From assembly GCA_026386995.1 (NCBI GenBank), contig JAPLMO010000442.1:1-11721 (forward strand): a DNA stretch of 11,721 nt, read 5' to 3'. The notes under the pieces were generated by a model that had not been told where the DNA came from, made no database searches, and saw only the letters and a list, made by a program, of their open reading frames with translations. The DNA comes from Planctomycetota bacterium (lineage in GTDB: Bacteria; Planctomycetota; Phycisphaerae; FEN-1346). The position numbers and the translations under genes were made by a program. This document shows positions 1 to 6,710 of the stretch, one piece after another; positions within the stretch are counted from its first letter, which is position 1, and every line of letters starts with the position of its first letter.

Positions 1-22
1 GCCGCGAGGCCCGCTCTGGCGC

Positions 23-32
23 CGTGGCTCCG
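23..32. repeat. Left direct repeat flanking 132-bp element (probable target-site duplication)
   Basis: The 10-mer CGTGGCTCCG here is repeated exactly at 165-174, immediately outside both ends of the inverted-repeat element at 33-164. A direct repeat of this length at both borders is what a transposition target-site duplication looks like. The following T (33 and 175) also matches, so the border could be placed one base differently. Confidence 0.7.
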
Positions 33-164
33 TACGTGTTTAGCGTGCCAAGCACAACTTGTCATTCTGAGCGAGCGAGAGCGAGCGAAGAATCTCGGCC
101 GTCCGAACGGCGAGATTCTTCGGCCCCGTAAACGGAGCCTCAGAATGACAGCGCTAAACACGTA
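33..164 (+). mobile_element. MITE-like non-autonomous element, copy 1
   Basis: A 132-bp non-coding element. Its ends are perfect 13-bp inverted repeats, TACGTGTTTAGCG at 33-45 and its reverse complement at 152-164. Inside are nested inverted pairs: GTCATTCTGAG (61-71) with 139-149, and GAAGAATCTCG (87-97) with 111-121, closing on a small GCCGT/ACGGC hairpin. The whole element can fold into a long imperfect cruciform. A second copy of the same length lies inverted at 8216-8347, differing at about 11 positions by eye. Exact 10-bp direct repeats flank this copy. There is no room for a transposase, so movement would need one supplied elsewhere. I cannot assign the transposase family. The inner palindrome alone could also have been spread by some other route. 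Confidence 0.8.
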
Positions 165-174
165 CGTGGCTCCG
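165..174. repeat. Right direct repeat flanking 132-bp element
   Basis: Exact copy of the 10-mer at 23-32, immediately after the right terminal inverted repeat. It ends 40 bp before the start codon at 215, so the element inserted directly into the upstream region of the first gene. Confidence 0.7.
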
Positions 175-200
175 TCGGGCCGTCATGGATGTTGGGAACC

Positions 201-207
201 AAGGAGG
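201..207 (+). promoter_or_regulatory. Shine-Dalgarno site fixing the start at 215
   Basis: AAGGAGG sits 7 nt upstream of the ATG at 215. An in-frame ATG at 185 has no such site and would put ten extra residues before the signal peptide. This favours 215 as the start. Confidence 0.85.
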
Positions 208-214
208 GCGTAAA

Positions 215-1693
215 ATGACGATCTCCATCGCACGATGTGCCCTGTGGGTTTTTGCGGCGGCAACGGTTGCGGCCGCAGTTCTCCTGGCGACGGGCCCCGA
301 GGCCGGCCCGGCCTGGGCTCAGGCCCAGGTGGAGGTGGAGGCCGTGGCGCCTCCACCACCCCAACGGGCCAAGGGGGGCGGAATATTCATTGGGCGGCCC
401 AAGGCGGCCGGGGAAACCCTCGATGACTCTCCCAAGGCCGCTCCGGGCGCGGCAACCGGCGACACGGCTGTTACGGTCCAGGGCGACCGCCTGCACGGCA
501 CGGTTGTCGCCGCCGAGCAGGACGGCAAGTTGCGGCTCACGGCGCCCCAGTTCGAGAGCGAGGTCCAGGTTCTCGTCTCCGCTCTGGATAGTGTCAGCCT
601 GTCCGGATCCGACAAGGAACCGGGCGGTGACGAGGTGATCCTGGCGAACGGGGACCGCATTGCCGGCGAACTGGCTGCCATCGACGCCGACGCCGTCCAG
701 ATCGAAACGAAGGCCGCCGGGCGCCTCAAGATCAGCCTGCGCGTCGTCCGCACCGTCGCCATCGGCCGAGGCGCCGGCATCCTTGTGGAAAGCAATTTCG
801 CCTCCGGTACCATGGAGCCGTGGATTAACCGCGGCGGCGCCTGGTCCATCGCGGACGGGGCCCTGGTATGCCGCAACCGCGGCAACAGTAATTCCGGGGC
901 CATCTATGTCAAACTGGACCAGACCGAGGCCGTTACGCTGGTGGCCAAAGTGCAGGCGACCGAAGGGATGCCCTTCACATGTTACGCCACCGTTTTCGCC
1001 GACACCATCGAAGGAAACCCCAGTTCGGGACGCTTCGGACGTAACAGCCTTATGGTAATGTTCCAACAGAGCGAGTTTTACCTGAACAGCGTCCAGGGCG
1101 GCAGCAGCAATCAGATCGCCAACCAGTCATTCGGACGCAACTTGCAGCAGGGAACGATTCGGCTGGCTTACGATCCGGCGACCGCCAAGGCCCGGGTATG
1201 GCTCGACGCCACCGAACTCGGCCAGTATGACGTACCGGGCAAACTGACCCGCGGCCAGTACGTGATCTTCAACTCGCAGTACTCCTCCAAAATCGATCAC
1301 TTAGCGGTGCTTCGCGGCGTGGTGGCGCCCGGGGGCGATGACCTGAGTTCGGGAGGCCCCGCCGTGGACGCCACGGTCGTGGAGTTTGCCAACAAGGATC
1401 GCGTCTCGGTGACCGCGATTAACCTGGCCGAGGGGCAGTTTACGTGCCAGGGACCGTACGGCGAACTGAAATGTCCGATTGCGAACGTGGGACGGGTCCA
1501 GTTCGGCAAGAAGAGTCAGGAAGAGCCGCGCCGGCAAAAAAATGACGTCCGCGTCACATTGACCTCCGGGCGTATGACGCTCCAGTTCGACCGCCTGACG
1601 GCCGATGCCCTCGTCGGCCGCTCGCCGTACTTCGGCGAAATCAAACTCCGCCGCAGCGCCGTCAAAGAGATCAAGTTCAACCTCTATCGGTGA
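215..1693 (+). CDS. Exported LamG-like beta-sandwich protein of unknown function
   Basis: This encodes 492 residues. I do not recognise a named family. Residues 1-36 look like a Sec signal peptide: a hydrophobic stretch at about 8-26, with a likely cleavage after AWA near residue 35. A proline/glycine-rich low-complexity linker follows (about 43-85). Residues 86-185 hold two similar beta-rich repeats with the pattern 'GDRLHG...DGKLRL' and 'NGDRIAG...GRLKI'. Residues 190-368 resemble a LamG/concanavalin-type sandwich ('SNFASGTMEPW', 'GAWSIADGALVC', a final strand before 'IDHLAVL'). Residues 385-492 return to a beta repeat like the N-terminal pair. No catalytic motif is visible, so binding or scaffolding outside the cytoplasm is an inference. 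The start at 215 is set by AAGGAGG. The next gene begins 16 nt downstream and is probably co-transcribed. I see no clear promoter; the 132-bp element ends 50 bp upstream of the start. Confidence 0.85.
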   Translation: MTISIARCALWVFAAATVAAAVLLATGPEAGPAWAQAQVEVEAVAPPPPQRAKGGGIFIGRPKAAGETLDDSPKAAPGAATGDTAVTVQGDRLHGTVVAAEQDGKLRLTAPQFESEVQVLVSALDSVSLSGSDKEPGGDEVILANGDRIAGELAAIDADAVQIETKAAGRLKISLRVVRTVAIGRGAGILVESNFASGTMEPWINRGGAWSIADGALVCRNRGNSNSGAIYVKLDQTEAVTLVAKVQATEGMPFTCYATVFADTIEGNPSSGRFGRNSLMVMFQQSEFYLNSVQGGSSNQIANQSFGRNLQQGTIRLAYDPATAKARVWLDATELGQYDVPGKLTRGQYVIFNSQYSSKIDHLAVLRGVVAPGGDDLSSGGPAVDATVVEFANKDRVSVTAINLAEGQFTCQGPYGELKCPIANVGRVQFGKKSQEEPRRQKNDVRVTLTSGRMTLQFDRLTADALVGRSPYFGEIKLRRSAVKEIKFNLYR

Positions 1694-1694
1694 C

Positions 1695-1700
1695 AGGAGG
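1695..1700 (+). promoter_or_regulatory. Shine-Dalgarno site fixing the start at 1710
   Basis: AGGAGG begins one base after the upstream stop codon and lies 9 nt before the ATG at 1710. An earlier in-frame ATG at 1605 lies inside the upstream gene and would place 35 non-hydrophobic residues before the signal peptide, so 1710 is preferred. Confidence 0.85.
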
Positions 1701-1709
1701 CCTCCTGCG

Positions 1710-3509
1710 ATGAAACGACTGGTGATCCTATGGCTGGCCGCCGGTGTGGTAGCGGTCGGGGATGCGGTGGCTGGAGAAGCGGTTCCGCCGGCGCCCCGGA
1801 CCGTGGTAACGGTGTCCCTGGAGGCGGTAATCGAACCTCTAGTTCGAGAACTCGGGGCCGATTCCTACGAAACCCGTGAGCATGCCACCGAAATGCTGCG
1901 TCAGATCGGCGCCCCTGCGGCGGCTGCCCTCGAAAAAGCCGCCCAGAGCGATGACCCGGAGGTCCATGTGCGGGTCTCGCAACTGCTGGCCGACATTCGC
2001 CTGGGCATCGGCCCAGACTGGCCATCGGAAATCGCTGTACTGGTCCGCCACTATACGCAGTTGGAAAACAACGAGCGTCAGCAGGCCCTCGGCCGAATCG
2101 GCCAGGCCCTCGGAGCCAGGGCCATACCTTTTCTCGTGCAGCGGCTGGTCTCCGACGATGACAACGAAGCCCAGTATGCGTTTTATAGCCTTCAACGGTT
2201 CGGGCCCGATGAGGCCCGGCAGGTCCTGACGATGATCAAGGAACCCGCAGGCGCCTGGCCGTCGAAAGCGGTGTCCTGGGCCCGGGCCCGCTTGGGCGAG
2301 TCGCTGATGGCGCCGCCGTTTACTGCGGTCGGTCAGCAGAACCCGCCTCCCGCCCGTGAGGCGGTCGAAGCGGGGATTAAGCGGCTGCAGGCGGACCTCA
2401 GGGCACATAAGTACGCGGAGACCGTTGCGGCCGCATGTGAATTGGCCAAGGCGGCGCCAGATGATCCGCGATTTGTCTACCTGGAGGCCGAGGCCCTTAT
2501 GGCCCTCGGAAAAATCGACGAGGCCAAGACGCTGTACGAACGAGCCCTTGCCATGAACTCCGACACCGAGCCGCCCCATGCGGCAGCGGCCTTGATGCTT
2601 GAGGAGATGGGCCGGCGCCGCCTCGCCGCCCAGGAGTGGGAGGCGATCTTGAAAATTCCACCGGCGGATAGCGTGTGCGATGTTAACGCCAATTTGCATC
2701 TTGGCTACCTGTACCTGGCGTGTGGAGTGTTTGACAAGGCGGGGACGTCGCTGAAGTCGGCCTCCGACCTCCTGGCCAAGGCCCGCGAAGCGGGCCGGCC
2801 GTTCACGCTGACCGGTGGCACGGAGGACGAACTGCGAATGACGGCCCAGAGGCATCTCCGCAGGGTGCCGGCGCCTGGCGCGAGCCGCACCCTTCAGATC
2901 GAGGATGAACTCGGGGAGGACGAGATCGGGCTGGCCGTCGAGGCGGTGGTCAAGGAAGGCAAGGCGGAGGAACTCCGGAGCGACCTCGCCGCCGCCGAAG
3001 CCATACTCTCCGTTGACGTTCAGCCGCGCGATCTGCGGCTGTTCGACAAGGCGGGTGGGGCGCTGCGGTTCGACCCAGGGGCGAAGGAACTCGCCATCGT
3101 GGTGGCCGGGATTCCCTGCGCGAAACCGGTTCCATTCAACCCCAAAGCCGCTGACGGAAACGTCCGCGTAGCCGTTGAGTCTATCGACTGTTATTATCTT
3201 TATGACATTAATGTGAAAACCGGAGAGGCCCGGCCGGCGGCTCGCTACGAGATGGACTACAAGGTTTCGGTGAAGCCGGGCCCGATCCTGCTGGCTGCGC
3301 CTGATGTCATGGTCACGATCAACGGCAAGCGGTACGAGTGGGACGCGGTCCAGAAAGGCGTGGTTTTCGACTGCCTTCCGAACGAGTGGAGCGTTGTTGT
3401 GGAAGCCCCCTTGCCGTCGGGCGGCCGCCTGTCGGGCCGTCTGAAGATTGACGCCCGCACCCCACTGTCAGAGCCGCAGAATCCTGCGGCAAGGCCCGGC
3501 CGCTCTTGA
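1710..3509 (+). CDS. Exported HEAT-like/TPR repeat protein of unknown function
   Basis: This encodes 599 residues. Residues 1-22 form a signal peptide (MKRLVILWLA core, AGEA near the cleavage site). Residues about 36-100 and 105-190 are alpha-helical repeats of HEAT type ('DSYETREHATEMLRQIG', then 'NEAQYAFYSLQRFG'). Residues about 216-350 are TPR-like ('VYLEAEALMALGKIDEAK', then 'LHLGYLYLACGVFDKAG'). The C-terminal part (about 435-590) is beta-rich with 'VMVTINGKRYEWDAVQKG' and has no motif I recognise. HEAT and TPR arrays are protein-binding scaffolds, so a role in an extracytoplasmic assembly is plausible but inferred. No catalytic motif is visible. It follows the LamG-like gene by 16 nt on the same strand, so the two products probably act together. 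The reading frame is intact, and the stop is TGA. Confidence 0.85.
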   Translation: MKRLVILWLAAGVVAVGDAVAGEAVPPAPRTVVTVSLEAVIEPLVRELGADSYETREHATEMLRQIGAPAAAALEKAAQSDDPEVHVRVSQLLADIRLGIGPDWPSEIAVLVRHYTQLENNERQQALGRIGQALGARAIPFLVQRLVSDDDNEAQYAFYSLQRFGPDEARQVLTMIKEPAGAWPSKAVSWARARLGESLMAPPFTAVGQQNPPPAREAVEAGIKRLQADLRAHKYAETVAAACELAKAAPDDPRFVYLEAEALMALGKIDEAKTLYERALAMNSDTEPPHAAAALMLEEMGRRRLAAQEWEAILKIPPADSVCDVNANLHLGYLYLACGVFDKAGTSLKSASDLLAKAREAGRPFTLTGGTEDELRMTAQRHLRRVPAPGASRTLQIEDELGEDEIGLAVEAVVKEGKAEELRSDLAAAEAILSVDVQPRDLRLFDKAGGALRFDPGAKELAIVVAGIPCAKPVPFNPKAADGNVRVAVESIDCYYLYDINVKTGEARPAARYEMDYKVSVKPGPILLAAPDVMVTINGKRYEWDAVQKGVVFDCLPNEWSVVVEAPLPSGGRLSGRLKIDARTPLSEPQNPAARPGRS

Positions 3510-3568
3510 GACGGCCCCGGAGGACGGATAACGCCAGGATCGAACCGATGAGGGTGTTTCTCTTCTAC

Positions 3569-4576
3569 TCAGTCACTCTTTTGTGCCGTGATAACCGTCG
3601 TCCCTACGTTCGCCGGCATCGGCCTGGCGCGTAACTTCGAGAACCCCGCGCCGCGGATGCGCGCGACCATCTCGGGCAGCGAGAACGCCCCCACCATCAC
3701 GTTAAAGAGCGCCGGGATAAGCGGCCCGGTCTTCGCGGCGTTCATCAGGAAGTCCTGGACGATCAGGAGGCCCCCCGGCACGAGCGACCGGCGGGCCTTC
3801 GCCAGTTTCATCTCGGCCTTGTCGTTGGCCCCGTGCATAATGTTCGAGAGGAGCACGACGTCGTTGCCCTCGCCAAAATCGTTCTTGTCCCAGTCGCCGA
3901 CGACCGTATCAACGCGGCCGCGCATGCCCAGATGCGCGATCGTCTCGCGGGCGATCTTGACCGTCTCGGGCAGGTCGAAGACGGTCGCCCTGAGGCCCTG
4001 GTTCCGCTCGCAGAGGGCCATGGAGTACGAGCCCGGCCCGCCGCCGATGTCCATGAGCCTGTGCCGCCCTCGGACGCTGACGCGCTCGGCCAGCCACGCC
4101 GCGCGGCCGGCCATCGCCATGTTGTGCATCGCCAGGATGAAATCGCGGTGCGAACGGATCACCCCCGCGCCTTCGCCCTCCACGTAACGCCACTTGCCCC
4201 GCTTGCCGCGCACAACAGACTCCAGGTCATTCCAGAACGACCAGACGTTGCCGCTGTGGGCGAGCGTGTTGCCCTGATAGAAGGGGGCGCCGGAAACGAG
4301 CGTTGCGGCGGCCTTGGGCGTCAGTTGCCACACTTTGCCGCCCGCGCGCCGCACAAGGCCCAGCGCCGCCAGCGGGGGGAGCATCCTCCCGACCATGGCG
4401 GCATCGAGTTTGCGGTCGCGTGCGACGACCACGGCCGTCGCGCGGCCGGCCGCCAGACGCTCGAAGACCCCAACGGCGTGAGCAACTTGCACCAGGCGGC
4501 TGACGCGGTAGGTCCACGAAAGGTCGATCACTTCGTTGGCCCAGCGGACTTCTCTGCCGGCACGTCTGAAGATCAT
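3569..4576 (-). CDS. SAM-dependent methyltransferase, O-methyltransferase family 2 type
   Basis: This encodes 335 residues and should be a cytoplasmic enzyme transferring a methyl group from S-adenosylmethionine, probably to a hydroxyl of a small molecule. Residues about 15-95 form the dimerisation/winged-helix part typical of this family ('AALGLVRRAGGKVWQLTPKA'). The SAM fold follows: motif I DIGGGPGSY at 176-184, acidic D201 in 'VFDLPE' at the end of strand 2, 'VVGDWD' at 225-230, and 'SNIMHG' at 244-249, where H248 sits where family members have the catalytic histidine. The post-motif 'LVPGGLLIVQD' is at 265-275. Length fits the family (about 330-370). AAGGAA at 4585-4590 lies 8 nt before the ATG. 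The dehydrogenase gene ends 77 bp upstream on the same strand. The substrate cannot be read from the sequence; no biosynthetic cluster is visible. Confidence 0.85.
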   Translation of the reverse strand: MIFRRAGREVRWANEVIDLSWTYRVSRLVQVAHAVGVFERLAAGRATAVVVARDRKLDAAMVGRMLPPLAALGLVRRAGGKVWQLTPKAAATLVSGAPFYQGNTLAHSGNVWSFWNDLESVVRGKRGKWRYVEGEGAGVIRSHRDFILAMHNMAMAGRAAWLAERVSVRGRHRLMDIGGGPGSYSMALCERNQGLRATVFDLPETVKIARETIAHLGMRGRVDTVVGDWDKNDFGEGNDVVLLSNIMHGANDKAEMKLAKARRSLVPGGLLIVQDFLMNAAKTGPLIPALFNVMVGAFSLPEMVARIRGAGFSKLRARPMPANVGTTVITAQKSD

Positions 4577-4653
4577 CGGCGTGGTTCCTTCGATTACCCT
4601 CCCCGCGCAATCTTACCGCGCGCCGGCGCAAGGATCCTGGCGACCCTGGCTCA

Positions 4654-5553
4654 TTACCCGCGCATCGGCACGGCGGACCAGCCGGCCATGAGGTCGATGA
4701 GGGCGGCGAAGTCTTCGTCGCCGCGGTTGAGGTTCTTGGCCGACACGAGCATCTGACGGACCTGGCTTGTCAGCGGCACCGGCACGTCCATCTGCCGCGC
4801 CAGGTCCATCGCAAGGTTCACGTCCTTGAGCATGTGCTTCAGGAGGAAACTCGGCCGCCCGCCGGGGTTGACCACCGTCTGCTCGGCGTAGCGGAAGAGT
4901 TGCGAGTCGAGCGGCCCGACCTTCAGGACGTCCATCATCGTCTCGAACTGGATGCCGGTCTTGCGGGCCAGGACGAAGTACTCCGCGAACACCTGCGTCA
5001 TCGTGGCCATCACGAGGTTCAGCGCCAACTTCAGGGTCGACGCCTTGCCGATCTCGCCGATGTAGTGGATGTCGGAGGCCATGGCCTTCAGCACCGGCTC
5101 GGCCTTGGCGAAGTCGTCGCGGTTGCCGCCCACGAGCATCTGCAGTTTTCCCTCGCGGGCCGCCTGGACGCTGCGCATGACGGGCGCCTCGATGTACCGC
5201 ACGGAGATGCTCCGCAGGGCCGTGGCGGCGCGGAAACTCATCGCCGGGCTGGTCGTGGAGCAGTTCACGAGGACCGCCCCGCGCTTCAGGCCCCGGCTCA
5301 GGCCGTTCTCGCCAAACAGGACGCTGTCCAGCGCCGTGTCGTCGGCGACCATGACGATCACGAAATCGGCGCCGCGCGCGGCATCGGTGGCCGTGGCCGC
5401 GCGGCCGGCCCCCGCAGCAGCCAGCGGCTCGGCCTTGTCGGCCGTGCGGGTCCAGACCCGCAACGGAAAGCCCGCCTTGAGCACGGTGGCGGCCATCGGC
5501 GCGCCCATCAGCCCGAGGCCCACGAAACCGACCTTCACCCGCTTCTTCGCCAT
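4654..5553 (-). CDS. 3-hydroxyisobutyrate dehydrogenase family (beta-hydroxyacid dehydrogenase) oxidoreductase
   Basis: This encodes 299 residues, the usual family length. Such enzymes interconvert beta-hydroxyacids and semialdehydes with NAD(P)(H); members include 3-hydroxyisobutyrate dehydrogenase, tartronate semialdehyde reductase and glyoxylate/succinic semialdehyde reductase. The N-terminal Rossmann motif GFVGLGLMGAP is at 9-19. 'WTRT' at 34-37 resembles the NADP-favouring N-R-T pattern. The catalytic lysine is K175 in GKASTLKLALN, with N179 following as in the family. The substrate-loop region reads EAPVMRSV (122-129), whereas the family usually has APVSGG or APVLGS, so the exact substrate is uncertain. 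CTCCTT on the + strand at 5561-5566 gives AAGGAG 7 nt before the ATG and decides the start; the frame stays open far upstream but without family similarity. The stop is TAA. It lies 35 bp after amrS. Confidence 0.88.
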   Translation of the reverse strand: MAKKRVKVGFVGLGLMGAPMAATVLKAGFPLRVWTRTADKAEPLAAAGAGRAATATDAARGADFVIVMVADDTALDSVLFGENGLSRGLKRGAVLVNCSTTSPAMSFRAATALRSISVRYIEAPVMRSVQAAREGKLQMLVGGNRDDFAKAEPVLKAMASDIHYIGEIGKASTLKLALNLVMATMTQVFAEYFVLARKTGIQFETMMDVLKVGPLDSQLFRYAEQTVVNPGGRPSFLLKHMLKDVNLAMDLARQMDVPVPLTSQVRQMLVSAKNLNRGDEDFAALIDLMAGWSAVPMRG

Positions 5554-5560
5554 CGAGGTT

Positions 5561-5566
5561 CTCCTT
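5561..5566 (-). promoter_or_regulatory. Shine-Dalgarno site of the dehydrogenase gene
   Basis: AAGGAG on the - strand, 7 nt before the ATG at 5553. It decides the start, because the same frame remains open for 175 further codons upstream, overlapping amrS. Confidence 0.8.
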
Positions 5567-5588
5567 CGTTCCGATTGCGGCATCGGTC

Positions 5589-6635
5589 TCATTCCACGAC
5601 AATCGCTAGCGCAGCGCCGCACTTGCCGCAGGCGGCCCCGCGCAGGTTCGTTGAAAGCACCGTCAGGCCCGTCCGCCGCACGACCGCCTCGCCGCACGAC
5701 GGGCACACCGTGTCCGCGCTGCCGGCCACGTTGCCGGCGTAGACGTACCTCAGGCCCGCCTCGCGGCCGATGCGCACGGCCCGGTCGATCGTCTACAGCG
5801 GCGTCGGCGGCGGCTCGGTCATCTCGAAATCCGGATGATACCGCGACACGTGCCACGCCAGGTCCGGCGAGATCGACGCGAGAAACCCCGCGATCCCCCG
5901 GAGGTCGTCGTCCGCGTCGTTCCAGCCGGTCACCAGGAGCGTCGTCACTTCCACGTGGACGCCCGCCCCGTGCAGGCGGCGGATCGATTCCTTGACGGGC
6001 TCGATGCGGCCCCTGCAGACCTTGCGGTAGAACTCGTCGCGCCAGGCCTTCAGGTCGACGTTGGCGGCGTCGAGCCATCCGGCCATTTCCGTGATCGCCT
6101 CGGGCGTCATGAAGCCGTTGGTCACGAAGACGTTCTTCAGGCCAGCGAGCCTGGCCGCCGCGCCCGTGTCGCGGGCGTACTCAAAGAATATCGTCGGCTC
6201 GGTATAGGTATATGATATCGACTCGCACCCGGCCCGCTTCGCGGCGGCCACCAGGTCTTCCGGCGCCGCGTCCTGGCCGGGAATCTCGCCATCGGCCTTC
6301 CGCGGGTACTGCGAAATCTCCCAGTTCTGGCAGAACCCGCACTGAAAATTGCACCCCGCCGCCGCAATCGAGTACGATGTGCTGCCGGGCAGAAAATGAT
6401 GGAGCGGCTTTTTCTCGATCGGGTCCACGTGCTGCGCGATGACCCGGCCGTAGACCAGCGTCTCCAGGCGCCCCCCGACGTTCTCACGCACGCGGCACAC
6501 GCCGCGCTTCCCAGCGGCGATGTGGCAGCGGTGTGCGCACAGGAAGCAATCGACGGCGCCGCCGTCGGCGGCCTTCCAGAGCGCGGCCTCGTGGCGGCCG
6601 CCGATCTTCGCGATCTGTTTGTCCGCCTGATGCAT
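5589..6635 (-). pseudogene. amrS: AmrS-type radical SAM enzyme (AmmeMemoRadiSam system), interrupted by an in-frame TAG
   Basis: The full frame is 348 codons with an amber codon at position 281 (5793-5795). The radical SAM cluster motif is C95-x3-C99-x2-C102 in GCNFQCGFCQNW. A cysteine set precedes it (C30, C33, C37, C47), as in this family. 'VTNGFMTPEA' (171-180), 'NVDLKAW' and 'WHVSRYHPDFEMTEPPPTP' are also family-typical. After the TAG the same frame continues with TIDRAVRIGREAGLRYVYAG and a two-CxxC end (C311, C314, C336, C339). A GAG-to-TAG change would explain the stop, as the family often has Glu there. Translation stopping at TAG would remove the zinc-ribbon-like tail but leave the radical SAM core. 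The ATG at 6635 is preferred over a TTG at 6689, because GGGGTGA precedes it and the TTG lies across a hairpin. No AMMECR1 or Memo partner gene is in the window. A nonsense mutation, an assembly error or readthrough are the options. Confidence 0.88.
5793..5795 (-). other. In-frame amber codon inside amrS
   Basis: CTA on the + strand reads TAG, preceded by codons for PPTPL and followed in the same frame by TIDRAV. Both sides match the AmrS family. TAG is the terminator of ligA (8373-8375) and polX (10907-10909), so it is a normal stop codon in this genome. Confidence 0.9.
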
Positions 6636-6645
6636 GCGTTCACCC

Positions 6646-6674
6646 CATGCCCAGCAAACAGCGTGCTGGGCATG
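6646..6674. repeat. Perfect 11-bp inverted repeat in the amrS leader
   Basis: CATGCCCAGCA (6646-6656) and its exact reverse complement (6664-6674) are separated by a 7-nt loop. In the amrS transcript this hairpin ends 10 nt before the start codon and abuts the GGGGTGA ribosome-binding site. There is no T-run, so it is not an ordinary intrinsic terminator. It may be a REP-like dispersed palindrome, an RNA-stability element or a translational control hairpin. Confidence 0.75.
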
Positions 6675-6710
6675 CCACCCTGCTGTCAATCTACCGCTCG
6701 TATATGTGAT

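Noticed and set aside
1839..2855. Open frame of 338 codons on the - strand opposite the HEAT/TPR gene
   Set aside because: The + strand gene has a signal peptide, a strong ribosome-binding site and repeat structure; the antisense frame has none.
3510..3568. Convergent gap examined for an intrinsic terminator
   Set aside because: No GC-rich hairpin followed by a T-run is present on either strand.
3549..3635. Possible short third gene (28 codons, ATG at 3549) after the exported pair
   Set aside because: It overlaps the 3' end of the methyltransferase on the opposite strand, has no well-placed ribosome-binding site and no recognisable content.
3833..4756. Open frame of 307 codons on the + strand opposite the methyltransferase gene
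   Set aside because: It lies across the clearly identified methyltransferase and into the dehydrogenase, with no recognisable domain; a GC-driven shadow.
5793..5795. Amber codon as pyrrolysine or a reassigned sense codon
   Set aside because: ligA and polX in the same window end with TAG, no pyl gene is visible, and AmrS is not known to use pyrrolysine. A GAG-to-TAG change or error is simpler.
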